DNA from: Pontibacter mangrovi
GTDB lineage: Bacteria; Bacteroidota; Bacteroidia; Cytophagales; Hymenobacteraceae
NCBI RefSeq assembly: GCF_006385705.1
Contig: NZ_VFRQ01000007.1
Location: 1 to 64,000 of the forward strand
Direction of reading: 5' to 3'
DNA length: 64,000 bases
Below the pieces are notes generated by a model, which was given only the letters and a program-made list of their open reading frames with translations, did no database searches and was not told the origin of the DNA. The position numbers and the translations under genes were made by a program. Shown piece after piece: positions 27,500 through 35,458 of this stretch (its first letter is position 1; each line of letters starts with the position of its first letter).

Positions 27500-27560
27500 G
27501 CGCAAGCGTCCGCTTGTGCTGCCATTTTTCAGTATCTTCGGCACAAGCGGACGCTTGCGC
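27500..27560 (-). repeat. REP-like palindrome between trpF and trpB
   Basis: Arms of 20 nt at 27500-27519 and 27541-27560 are perfect inverted copies around a 21-nt loop. Each arm contains its own imperfect palindrome AAGCGTCCGCTT. There is no T tract, so this looks like a mobile REP-type element or an mRNA-stability hairpin rather than a terminator. Confidence 0.7.
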
Positions 27561-27565
27561 CTTTA

Positions 27566-28186
27566 TTAACTTCGGATCAGTTCAAACAGCTTTTTGAGGT
27601 CCTCGACTTTCTTCAGCCCCGGCTCCTGTTCAAATCCGCTGTTTACATCTATCGCGTAAGGCTGAGGCCGTACGTTAGGAAGGTGCTTTACATTCTCCAG
27701 GTTCAGGCCGCCGCTCAGGAAGTATGGCTTCGGGGAAAGATTACCTGTCAGCAGTTCCCAGTCAAAGGGGATGCCGTTGCCGCCGTACTCCTGCCCCTTG
27801 GTGTCGAACAGGAAATAGTCGGCGCAAGGCTCGTAGAGTAAGGTGTTCTGGAAAACGAACCGGTCATCCACCGAGAAAACCTTTATCACCTCCACGCCCA
27901 ATGCTTTTACCTCGGCACATACTTTCGGCGACTCCTTCCCGTGCAGCTGCACCGCATCGAGCTTATACTTGGCCACGGTGGCCTTTATACTTTCCAGAGG
28001 AGCGTTCACAAACACGCCGGTCTTATTTATACTTTGAGGCAACTCGGCCAAAAGCTCCGGAGTGATGTAGCCTTCCGCGTAGCGTTTAGAGCCTTCGTAG
28101 AAGATAAAGCCCATGTAGTCGGGCTGCAGCGCCGCCACCTGCCGAATGTTCTCCGAGTCGCGCATGCCGCATACTTTTATTTTCAT
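27566..28186 (-). CDS. trpF: Phosphoribosylanthranilate isomerase
   Basis: 206-residue TIM barrel, third step of tryptophan synthesis. Catalytic Cys6 in KVCGMRDSENI and Asp in YFLFDTKGQEYGGNG are present; the end has the phosphate loops LSGGLNLENV and DVNSGFEQEPG. It overlaps trpC by 4 nt. A diverged paralogue without the Cys lies at 46436. Confidence 0.96.
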   Translation of the reverse strand: MKIKVCGMRDSENIRQVAALQPDYMGFIFYEGSKRYAEGYITPELLAELPQSINKTGVFVNAPLESIKATVAKYKLDAVQLHGKESPKVCAEVKALGVEVIKVFSVDDRFVFQNTLLYEPCADYFLFDTKGQEYGGNGIPFDWELLTGNLSPKPYFLSGGLNLENVKHLPNVRPQPYAIDVNSGFEQEPGLKKVEDLKKLFELIRS

Positions 28187-28998
28187 GCCGATACCTCCTG
28201 TTGCGCCAGCAGCTGCTTAAACTCTTTGATAAAAGCGGCGGCAGACTGGCCCGGCCGGCTGTTCTGCATAAAGGTCTCCCCGATCAGGAAGCCGTTGTAG
28301 CCTGCCGTTCGGAGGGTCACCAGCGTTTCTGGCTTGCTGATGCCGCTCTCGGAAATCTTGGTGATGCCGGCCGGAATATGGTTCGCCAGTTCCAGCGAGG
28401 TGTTCACGTCTGTCACAAAGTCTTTCAGGTTGCGGTTGTTCACGCCCACCACCGTCACTTCGTCACACAGCGTTTGCTGCAGCTCTTGCAGGTTGTGCAC
28501 CTCCAGCAGCACCTCCAGGCCCAGCGAGCGGGCAAAAGCTGCCAGTTCTTTTAAGCGGGCAGGCTCCAGGGCAGCGGCAATCAGCAGGATGGCATCAGCC
28601 CCGATCGACTTCGCCTCCACGATCTGGTACTCATCCACTGTGAAATCCTTGCGCAGAATCGGGCAGTAGTTGAACTTACGCGCCGTCATCAGGTCCTCGT
28701 TCTTGCCGCCAAAGTATGGCCCGTCCGTCAGCACCGACAGCGCCGAAGCGCCCGCCTGCATATAGCTAATGGAAGTCCGCTCCACCGACACATAAGGATT
28801 GATATCACCTTTGGAAGGAGACTTACGCTTGATCTCAGCAATAATACCGCTCTTGTCGGGGCGCAGCAGGTAGCGCTCCAGCGAGATGCAAGGCGTCTCG
28901 AAGTATAAGCTTTTCTCCAGCAGCTTCACCGGATAAAGCTCCTTGCGCTCGGCTACCTCTTTATACTTTGTGGCGATGATTTGGTCGAGTATGTTCAT
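28183..28998 (-). CDS. trpC: Indole-3-glycerol phosphate synthase
   Basis: 271-residue TIM barrel closing the indole ring. Visible are the conserved EIKRKSPSKGDI lysine motif, LRKDFTVDEYQI, the Glu/Asn of EVHN and GVNNRNLKDF, and the phosphate loop SESGISKPE. Normal length; coupled to trpF by a 4-nt overlap, 44 nt after trpD. Confidence 0.96.
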   Translation of the reverse strand: MNILDQIIATKYKEVAERKELYPVKLLEKSLYFETPCISLERYLLRPDKSGIIAEIKRKSPSKGDINPYVSVERTSISYMQAGASALSVLTDGPYFGGKNEDLMTARKFNYCPILRKDFTVDEYQIVEAKSIGADAILLIAAALEPARLKELAAFARSLGLEVLLEVHNLQELQQTLCDEVTVVGVNNRNLKDFVTDVNTSLELANHIPAGITKISESGISKPETLVTLRTAGYNGFLIGETFMQNSRPGQSAAAFIKEFKQLLAQQEVSA

Positions 28999-29042
28999 GT
29001 CTTATGGATTTAAAATTTGGATATATGAAGCATTGGAACTAA

Positions 29043-30050
29043 TCATGCCACAACCAGCTTCTGATCGTTTATCAAACTGTTAAATAAAGTATAGGCTTTG
29101 CCTGATTGCAGCGTTTCTTTGGCTATACTTACCGCTTCCTGCAGCTGCAGTTCCGGGCGGGCGCACTGCAGGGCCATGGCAGAGTTGGCTGCCACAACGG
29201 CCGTTTGTGCCTCCGAACCCTCACCTTTCAGCACTTTCAAAAAAATCTCCGCAGCCGAGTCTATTGTTCCGCCGCCTTTTATCTGCTCCTGCTGCAGTGT
29301 AGGCAAACCGAGGTCAGTGGGCTCCAGCAGCGCTTCCTGGTTATCGGAAATAACCTTAAACGGACTCGTCAGGGAGATTTCATCGTAACCATCCAACGTA
29401 TGAAGTATGGTATAGCGGGTATCGGTTTGCTGGTACAGGTAGCCATACATGCGCGCCAGCTCCAGGCTGAATACTCCTACCAGCTGCCGTTTCGGGAAGG
29501 CGGGATTCACCATAGGACCGAGCATGTTAAAGAACGTCTTTACGCCCAGATCCTTCCGGATGGGACCTACGCTTTTCATGGCCGGGTGGAAAAGCGGCGC
29601 GTGCAGAAAGCAGATGTTATACTTCTCCATGCTTCGCTCCAGGGTATCCGTATCCGTCGTGAATTTAATTCCCAGCGCCTCCAACACGTTAGACGACCCG
29701 CAGGAGGAAGACACGCCATAGTTGCCGTGCTTGGCCACCGCCACCCCATTAGCCGCTACTACAAAAGATGATAGCGTGGAGATATTAAATGTATCCTTTC
29801 CGTCGCCGCCGGTGCCGCAGAGGTCAATAGGATTGTAAGCATCCAGGTCTACGCGGTGGCACAGCTCCAGCAGCGCGTCCCGGAAACCCTCCAGCTCTTC
29901 CACGGTAATGCTACGCATCATAAACACCGTCAGGAAACAGGATACCTGGCTTTGATTATACTTTCCCTTGGTGATATCCGCCAGCACTTCCCGCGCCTGG
30001 GCCTTCGTCAGGGTTTTATGCTCGAATAAGTGATTTAGTATTTCTTTCAT
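29043..30050 (-). CDS. trpD: Anthranilate phosphoribosyltransferase
   Basis: 335 residues. The PRPP-binding CGTGGDGKDTFNISTLSSFV, KHGNYGVSSSCGSSN and the anthranilate-binding FFNMLGPMVNP segments are intact. Stand-alone form, not fused to trpG. The 154 nt separating it from trpG carry degenerate repeat sequences rather than a gene. Confidence 0.96.
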   Translation of the reverse strand: MKEILNHLFEHKTLTKAQAREVLADITKGKYNQSQVSCFLTVFMMRSITVEELEGFRDALLELCHRVDLDAYNPIDLCGTGGDGKDTFNISTLSSFVVAANGVAVAKHGNYGVSSSCGSSNVLEALGIKFTTDTDTLERSMEKYNICFLHAPLFHPAMKSVGPIRKDLGVKTFFNMLGPMVNPAFPKRQLVGVFSLELARMYGYLYQQTDTRYTILHTLDGYDEISLTSPFKVISDNQEALLEPTDLGLPTLQQEQIKGGGTIDSAAEIFLKVLKGEGSEAQTAVVAANSAMALQCARPELQLQEAVSIAKETLQSGKAYTLFNSLINDQKLVVA

Positions 30051-30204
30051 GGTTTTGTCTGCGTTTGATTAACCCACCCTCCATGGGTGATTTTAATAAC
30101 GATTATCATCCCCCTGCCCCCTTCACAGGGAGACTTAGCTTCAAGTATAATTTCCCTCTTGGGAGGGGTTAGAGAAGGTTTATACCTTCTAATCTTTTAG
30201 CTTT
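30051..30204 (-). repeat. Degenerate GGGAGGGG-type intergenic repeat inside the trp operon
   Basis: The stretch contains CACCCTCCATGGGTG, CCCCCTGCCCCCTTCACAGG and TTCCCTCTTGGGAGGGGTT. These phrases resemble the G-rich palindromic repeats seen between genes in many Bacteroidota (from memory, not searched). Weak hairpins CCCTC-TTGG-GAGGG and CACCC-TCCAT-GGGTG form; AAGTATA is at 30143. Confidence 0.5.
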
Positions 30205-30768
30205 CTAACTGTCCAGCCAATTCTTGATCATCTCCCGGCCATACTTTGTCAGCACCGACTCGGGATGAAACTGCACACCTCGGACATTATGGGTTTTGTG
30301 CCGCAACGCCATGATGTGGCCTTGCGCGTCTACAGCGGTGGCAACGAGGCATTCCGGCAGGTCCCGTTCTACCAACCAGGAGTGGTAGCGGCCGGTTTCA
30401 ATAGAGGCAGGCAGGTCTTTGAACAGGAGCTCTTCCTCGCAAACCACCTGCACCTGGGTTGCCACTCCGTGCCATACTTCGTTGCTGTTAAACAACTTGC
30501 CTCCGTATACTTCACCTATCGCCTGATGCCCCAGGCACACCCCAAACACATCCTTGCTAGGGCCATACTTGCGGATGATCTCTTTCAAAAGCCCCGCCTC
30601 ATCAGGTATTCCCGGCCCCGGCGACAGCATGATCTTATCATACTTCCCTACCTCTTCGAGTGTGGTTTTATCGTTGCGGCGCACAGTTACTGTAGCCCCT
30701 AGCTCCTGCAGCAGGTGCACCAGGTTATAGGTAAAAGAGTCGTAGTTATCGATTACAAGTACTTCCAT
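30205..30768 (-). CDS. trpG: Anthranilate synthase glutaminase component
   Basis: 187-residue class I glutamine amidotransferase. Catalytic Cys in GVCLGHQAIGE, His/Glu in VQFHPESVLT, N-terminal VIDNYDSFTYNLVH. It starts 1 nt after trpE, so the two subunits are made together. Could also serve PabA. Confidence 0.95.
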   Translation of the reverse strand: MEVLVIDNYDSFTYNLVHLLQELGATVTVRRNDKTTLEEVGKYDKIMLSPGPGIPDEAGLLKEIIRKYGPSKDVFGVCLGHQAIGEVYGGKLFNSNEVWHGVATQVQVVCEEELLFKDLPASIETGRYHSWLVERDLPECLVATAVDAQGHIMALRHKTHNVRGVQFHPESVLTKYGREMIKNWLDS

Positions 30769-30769
30769 A

Positions 30770-32182
30770 TCAGTTGATGTTTTGGGCCAGGTCCAGGGCG
30801 CGGCGCAGCGCCATTAGTTTATTGTCTACTTCCTGCAGCTCGCTCTCCGGATTGGAGGCGGCCACAATGCCCGCGCCTGCCTGGAAGTATAACTTATAGT
30901 CTTTGCTCAGAAACGAGCGGATCATGATGGCGCTGTTGAAGTTGCCGTTGAAGTCGAGGAAGCCGATGCAGCCGCCGTAGAAGGCGCGGTTGGTGGTTTC
31001 ATACTTATCAATTAACTGCATGGCCTTATACTTGGGCGCCCCGGAAAGCGTGCCGGCCGGAAAAGTGCTGGCTACCATCTTCAGGGCATCCTCCTGGTTA
31101 TGCAGCGTGCCCGATACTTTAGACACCAGGTGGATGACGTGCGAATAAAACTGAATCTCCCGGAAAGTCTCCACTTTTACGCTGTGCCCGTTGCGGCTCA
31201 GGTCGTTGCGTGCCAAATCCACCAGCATCACGTGCTCGGCGTTTTCTTTCGGGTCGGCCAGCAGCTTTTCGGCCAGCGCGGCGTCGGCGGCGTCATCACC
31301 GGTTCTGCGGAAGGTGCCTGCAATCGGGAAAATGCTCGCTTTCTGGTCTTTTATCACCAGTTGGGCCTCCGGCGACGAGCCGAAGATCTTGAAGCTGCCA
31401 TAATCGAAATAAAACAGGTAAGGCGACGGATTGATGGAGCGCAGGGCACGATACACGTTAAACTCATCCCCCTGAAAACCTTGTGCAAAACGCCGCGACA
31501 GCACCAGCTGGAACACATCGCCGCGGTAGCAGTGCTCTTTGGCTCTGGCGATGTTCTTGAGAAAGTCGTCTGCAGAAATATTATGTTCCTCTTGGCCGCT
31601 AGTCTTAAAGGTAAAGCTCGGGATGTTGCGGCTGTTTAAAATGGCCTCCAGCTGCGCAATGCCATCGTCCTCTCCGTTGTGGGAGTTATGGGAAAAGATA
31701 AAGGCCTGGTTAGTAAAGTGGTTGATGGCGATGATGTGGCGGTACACGGCATAGTATAGGTCCGGAATATCAGACCGCCCTTCGCGCAGCGTCAGGTCAA
31801 TGTCTTCGTAATAGCGGACCGCATCATAGCTCATGTAGCCGAAAAGGCCGTTATGGATAAAGGAAAACGGCTCATCCTGCGCCACTTCAAAGCACCTGGA
31901 GAACTCGCCCAGTCTCCCCGGCACGTCTGTGTCTTTGGTGATGGCGGTAGTGCGCACATTGCCATCCGGAAAAGTCTCTGTCAGCACCTCGCCCTGCGCC
32001 TTAATGCTGGCCATGGGGTTGCAGCATATATAGGAGAAGCTGTTCTCAGCGCCGTGGTAATCAGAGCTTTCCAGCAGGATGCTGTTCGGGAACTTGTCGC
32101 GCAGTTTTAGGTACACGCTTACCGGCGTCAGCGTGTCGGCCAGTAGCTGTTTGTAGGTGGTGCGGATACTATACTTTTTCAT
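30770..32182 (-). CDS. trpE: Anthranilate synthase component I
   Basis: 470 residues from the ATG at 32182 (MKKYSIRTTYKQL). An in-frame TTG at 32206 lies in the U tract of the attenuator terminator and is rejected. It converts chorismate to anthranilate with TrpG. N-terminal regulatory region includes the LLESSDYHGAENSFSY feedback motif; the chorismate-binding domain shows PSPYLFYFDYGSFKIFGSSPE, IAGTFRRTGDD, DLARNDLSR and AGTLSGAPKYKAMQLID. First structural gene of the operon and downstream of a Trp-codon leader. Confidence 0.96.
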   Translation of the reverse strand: MKKYSIRTTYKQLLADTLTPVSVYLKLRDKFPNSILLESSDYHGAENSFSYICCNPMASIKAQGEVLTETFPDGNVRTTAITKDTDVPGRLGEFSRCFEVAQDEPFSFIHNGLFGYMSYDAVRYYEDIDLTLREGRSDIPDLYYAVYRHIIAINHFTNQAFIFSHNSHNGEDDGIAQLEAILNSRNIPSFTFKTSGQEEHNISADDFLKNIARAKEHCYRGDVFQLVLSRRFAQGFQGDEFNVYRALRSINPSPYLFYFDYGSFKIFGSSPEAQLVIKDQKASIFPIAGTFRRTGDDAADAALAEKLLADPKENAEHVMLVDLARNDLSRNGHSVKVETFREIQFYSHVIHLVSKVSGTLHNQEDALKMVASTFPAGTLSGAPKYKAMQLIDKYETTNRAFYGGCIGFLDFNGNFNSAIMIRSFLSKDYKLYFQAGAGIVAASNPESELQEVDNKLMALRRALDLAQNIN

Positions 32183-32204
32183 AAGTGCTTGGAGGTGGTG
32201 AAAC

Positions 32205-32243
32205 AAAAAAGGCCTGCCGTTCGGGGTGAACAGCAGGCCTTTT
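32205..32243 (-). terminator. trp attenuator terminator
   Basis: On the minus strand AAAAGGCCTGC (32233-32243) pairs with GCAGGCCTTTT (32207-32217). A further inner GTTC/GAAC pair and a 5-nt loop lie inside, and T6 follows (32205-32210). It lies between the leader peptide stop (32267) and the trpE ATG (32182), exactly where a premature terminator is expected. Confidence 0.92.
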
Positions 32244-32320
32244 AAACCTTTTATATTTTGCTTCCTCTATCTCTTCACAGTAGGCAATGCAGTGCTGTTC
32301 ACGTTCATGTCTGTAACGTG
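32226..32320 (-). promoter_or_regulatory. trp antiterminator / pause hairpin region
   Basis: GTGAACAGCA inside the leader peptide reading frame (32293-32302) is perfectly complementary over 10 bp to TGCTGTTCAC in the 5' half of the terminator (32226-32235), which gives the 2:3 antiterminator. Just before it, CACGTT (32315-32320) can pair with AACGTG (32300-32305) as the 1:2 hairpin next to the Trp codons. A ribosome stalled on the Trp codons would mask CACGTT and free the antiterminator. Confidence 0.8.
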
Positions 32321-32353
32321 CCACCACCAAGCCATATGAAGATTCTGAGCCAT
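32267..32353 (-). CDS. trpL: trp leader peptide with three consecutive Trp codons
   Basis: Translated by hand from the ATG at 32353: 28 residues starting MAQNLHMAWWWHVTDMNV and ending PTVKR, then TAG. Three TGG codons in a row (32321-32329) are the stall signal for charged tRNA-Trp. A purine-rich stretch precedes the ATG. The leader follows a consensus promoter by about 45 nt and precedes the terminator and trpE. A larger overlapping reading frame (32305-32535) in another phase is a shadow. Confidence 0.92.
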   Translation of the reverse strand: MAQNLHMAWWWHVTDMNVNSTALPTVKR

Positions 32354-32403
32354 TCTTTCTTTTCTTGTGTGCAGAGATTTGCTGTTGCCACTTCTCTACA
32401 TCG

Positions 32404-32434
32404 CAAATCTATAGAGTTAAACGGTAACTCCAAA
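32404..32434 (-). promoter_or_regulatory. trp operon promoter
   Basis: Minus strand: TTTG (32431-32434), 19 nt, TAGATTTG (32404-32411), a perfect match to the Bacteroidota housekeeping promoter TTTG-N17-21-TAnnTTTG. Expected transcript start about 32397, 44 nt before the leader ATG. No separate repressor operator is obvious. Confidence 0.8.
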
Positions 32435-32753
32435 CATTTTTCTATAAATAATTTAATTTGCTGTAAAATTCTTTTCCTGAATAGCACATCGTTCATGCGC
32501 CTTCCTGCACACTCCTTGCCACCATCGTTTTGCAAAGAGCGGAAGTTACATTTTTCCTCACCTATAATTTTTTAGTTGCGATGTTTTCTTAAAAAGCTGA
32601 AATATAAATTATTAACTAAAAGGATTTGATCAAGCAGTCAAAATAAGTTGCTGTGGAGCGGGTGAGAAATTCCCGTTTGTTTGGTCTGTCTTTTTGTAAT
32701 TGTAAATTCCTGTTGCTTATTTTGCAACCCTTCCGCCAGTAAAAACCCATCCT

Positions 32754-33161
32754 ATGAAAAGAACCCGCACAGAACTTCTGTACAGAGATCCTTCGATTGC
32801 CATTGAGTATAACCCAGTGGAGGAATGGATCTATGTCAACTGGCGGGGTTACCAGAATTATGAATCAGTGGTGGCTGGCTGTGAAAAAATGCTGGAACTG
32901 ATGCAGAAGGTGGCCTGCTACCGCATCCTCAACGACAACACCCATGTGGAGGGGAAATGGTCTGAAGCGGCAAAGTGGGGAGCCGAAGTATGGTTTCCGG
33001 CCATGTTTGAGGCAGGGCTGCAGTGCTTTGCCTGGATTTACTCTCCAAGCTTTTTAAGCCGCCTTTCTACTGACAAATTGCTGCAACTCGCCGATTACCC
33101 GGACGGAATCAAGGTATTTGATAATCTACAGCAGGCAAAAGACTGGATGAGGTCAGCTTAA
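32754..33161 (+). CDS. STAS/SpoIIAA-like hypothetical protein
   Basis: 135 residues, cytoplasmic, no signal. The order of strands and helices (IAIEYNPVEEWIYVNWRGYQNYESVVAGCEKMLEL ... YRILNDNTHVEGKW ... KVFDNLQQAKDWM) fits the small STAS/SEC14-like proteins that are common in Hymenobacter and relatives, whose role is unknown. It lies alone on the plus strand between the trp and hisGDCB operons, divergent from trpE and convergent with hisB, and shares a long hairpin terminator with hisB. Confidence 0.65.
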   Translation: MKRTRTELLYRDPSIAIEYNPVEEWIYVNWRGYQNYESVVAGCEKMLELMQKVACYRILNDNTHVEGKWSEAAKWGAEVWFPAMFEAGLQCFAWIYSPSFLSRLSTDKLLQLADYPDGIKVFDNLQQAKDWMRSA

Positions 33162-33164
33162 GGT

Positions 33165-33217
33165 TAGTATAAACAGCAAGAGGCGCTAAAACTTAGCGCC
33201 TCTTGCTGTTTATACTA
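33165..33217. terminator. Long perfect hairpin shared by convergent genes (before hisB end)
   Basis: Two 24-nt arms (33165-33188 and 33194-33217) are perfect inverted copies around the loop AAACT. The outer part of the stem contains TAGTATAAAC and the inner part GCAAGAGGCGC. The hisB stop codon (33215-33217) lies inside the right arm. Confidence 0.9.
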
Positions 33218-34318
33218 TAAAGTGCCTTTTGTGCTAGGGATGGAGGAGTCGTGCAGGTTGCGCTCCACGGCCATGCGAATGGCCCGGGCAAAGCCTTTGA
33301 AGATCGCCTCGATCTTGTGGTGTTCGTTATCGCCTTCTACTTTGATGTTCAGGTTCGCCTTTGCCGCGTCGGAGAAGGACTTAAAGAAGTGGAAGAACAT
33401 CTCGGTGGGCATATCCCCTACTTTCTCCCGCTTAAACTCCGTCTTCCATACGGCCCATGGGCGGCCGCTGAAGTCGATGGCCACCTGCGCCAGCGTCTCA
33501 TCCATCGGAAGTATAAAAAAGCCATAGCGGCTGATGCCACGTTTGTCGCCCAAGGCTTGCAGGAAAGCCTCGCCTAAAGCCAAACCGGTATCCTCAATGG
33601 TATGGTGCTCATCAATGTGCAGGTCGCCTTTCACATTTATACTTAGATCAATCCTGGCGTGCTTGGCTACCTGCTCCAGCATGTGGTCGAAAAAGCCGAT
33701 GCCGGTGCTGATGCTCATCTTGCCCGAGCCGTCCAGGTTCACCGCTACCTCAATGTCGGTCTCCGAGGTGCTGCGACGGACGGTGGAGGTTCGGCCGGTG
33801 CCTTGTCCCTTCAGGAAAGTATAAATATCGTCCCAATCTGTCGTGCTCAGAGCGGCACCGTCTGCGGATTTCTCCCCAATAAAGATAGCCTTCGCGCCCA
33901 GGTTTTGCGCCAGCTTTACGTCCGTCAACCTGTCCCCGATCACATAGCTGTTGGCCAGATCATACTCGCCGGCCAGGTAGTTCTTCATCATGCCGATACC
34001 GGGCTTGCGCGTCTCCAGCCCCTCATGCTCAAAGCTGCGGTCTATCAGGATCTCGTCAAACTTTATGCCCTCGCTCTCGAGAATCTCCAGCATCTTGTTC
34101 TGGTAAGGCCAGAAAGTATGTTCCGGGTAAGAGTCGGTGCCTAGCCCGTCCTGGTTAGTCACCATCACAAACTCGTAGTCCATTTCGCGGTAAATGCGCG
34201 CCAGGTTGGAGATGGACTTTGGTAAAAAGGCGAACTTCTCGAAAGAATCAACCTGGTAATCGGTGGGCGGCTCTACCAGTATGGTGCCGTCGCGGTCTAT
34301 AAAAAGTGCTTTTTTCAT
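33215..34318 (-). CDS. hisB: Bifunctional histidinol-phosphatase / imidazoleglycerol-phosphate dehydratase
   Basis: 367 residues, fused form. HAD phosphatase part (1-~165) with [18 protein letters not shown] and YVIGDRLTD; dehydratase part (~180-367) with the metal-binding [14 protein letters not shown] and [16 protein letters not shown] motifs. It performs steps 6 and 8 of histidine synthesis. Last gene of hisG-D-C-B, 96 nt after hisC; that gap holds degenerate TATCA/GTAGCACGAT-like short repeats and no gene. Confidence 0.96.
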   Translation of the reverse strand: MKKALFIDRDGTILVEPPTDYQVDSFEKFAFLPKSISNLARIYREMDYEFVMVTNQDGLGTDSYPEHTFWPYQNKMLEILESEGIKFDEILIDRSFEHEGLETRKPGIGMMKNYLAGEYDLANSYVIGDRLTDVKLAQNLGAKAIFIGEKSADGAALSTTDWDDIYTFLKGQGTGRTSTVRRSTSETDIEVAVNLDGSGKMSISTGIGFFDHMLEQVAKHARIDLSINVKGDLHIDEHHTIEDTGLALGEAFLQALGDKRGISRYGFFILPMDETLAQVAIDFSGRPWAVWKTEFKREKVGDMPTEMFFHFFKSFSDAAKANLNIKVEGDNEHHKIEAIFKGFARAIRMAVERNLHDSSIPSTKGTL

Positions 34319-34414
34319 TTATTAACGTATCATGTGGCAGGTATCAGGTAGCACGATGTTGGGTGTTTGACTTATTGTAACCCTTGCAACGTGATGCAAG
34401 ATACGCGCTACGGA

Positions 34415-35458
34415 CTAAAACTCTGAGATGGCTTTTAACAGTTGCTGGTTCTCTTCCAGTGTGCCCACGGATATGCGCAGGCAGCCTTCGCAGCCTGGCA
34501 GAGACGAACGGTTGCGCACCACTATGCCTTTCTCCAGCAAATAGTTATACATCCCGTTCGGATCTTTTACTTTAACAAGTATAAAGTTGGCGTCGGATGG
34601 GTAAACATGCTCTATAGAAGGCATGCCTGGCAACGCTTCCATCAACAGCTCCCGCTCCTGCACAATCTCCTCCACCATGTCCTTCAGGGCCTCCCCACGC
34701 TCCAGCGCCTGCAGCGCCAGCTCCTGCGTAGCCTCGTTGATGTTGTAAGGTGGCTTTATTTTATCTAAAACCGAAATGATCTCCTGAGAGGCAAAGGCTA
34801 ATCCCAGACGCAGGCCGGCCATTCCCCAGGCTTTGGAGAAAGTCTGCAGCACCACCAGGTTCGGAAACTCGTTCAGGCGCGCCGTCCAGCTGCGGGCATC
34901 GGCAAAGTCGATGTAGGCCTCGTCCACCACGACCAATCCCTTAAAAGCCCGCAGTATCTCGCTTATACTTTCCGGCTCTATTAAATTTCCCGTCGGGTTG
35001 TTGGGCGAGCAGATGAAGATCATCCTGGTCGTGGGCTTCACGTTTATCAGCACCTCCTCCACCGGCACCTGGAAATCCTCCGTCAGCTGCACCGCCTCCA
35101 GCGTCACATCGTTCAGGTTGGCGGATACTTCATACATGCCATAGGTGGGCGGCAGGTGCAGCATGCTGTCCTGGCCCGGGCGACACACCATGCGGAACAG
35201 CAAATCGATGGCCTCGTCGGAGCCGTTGCCCAGGAAAATCTGCTCCGGCAGCACGCCTTTTATTTCGGCGATGCAGGCTTTCAGCTTTTTCTGGTGCGGA
35301 TCGGGGTAGCGGTTATAGTTCTCCCCGGCCAGGCTGCCGAGGTTGTTCTCGTTGGCATCCAGAAACACGCTGGCGCTGCCTTTAAACTCGTCGCGGGCCG
35401 AAGAATAGGCTTTCATCTTCAACACGTTCGGGCGAATGATATCGTTGAGGTTAAACAC
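34415..35458 (-). CDS. hisC: Histidinol-phosphate aminotransferase
   Basis: 347-residue PLP aminotransferase (fold I), step 7. PLP lysine in LQTFSKAWGMAGLRLG, ICSPNNPTGNLI and VVDEAYIDFA are present. Overlaps hisD by 8 nt, so translation is coupled. Confidence 0.96.
   Translation of the reverse strand: MFNLNDIIRPNVLKMKAYSSARDEFKGSASVFLDANENNLGSLAGENYNRYPDPHQKKLKACIAEIKGVLPEQIFLGNGSDEAIDLLFRMVCRPGQDSMLHLPPTYGMYEVSANLNDVTLEAVQLTEDFQVPVEEVLINVKPTTRMIFICSPNNPTGNLIEPESISEILRAFKGLVVVDEAYIDFADARSWTARLNEFPNLVVLQTFSKAWGMAGLRLGLAFASQEIISVLDKIKPPYNINEATQELALQALERGEALKDMVEEIVQERELLMEALPGMPSIEHVYPSDANFILVKVKDPNGMYNYLLEKGIVVRNRSSLPGCEGCLRISVGTLEENQQLLKAISEF

Noticed and set aside
32183..32206. Longer TrpE start (TTG at 32206)
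   Set aside because: That codon lies inside the T tract of the attenuator; the ATG at 32182 gives the normal TrpE N-terminus.
32305..32535. 76-codon minus-strand frame upstream of trpE
   Set aside because: It crosses the trp promoter and overlaps the leader peptide in another phase; no family resemblance.
34319..34414. Short TATCA/GTAGCACGAT-like repeats between hisC and hisB
   Set aside because: Degenerate and only 96 nt; resembles common Bacteroidota intergenic low-complexity sequence, too weak for its own feature.
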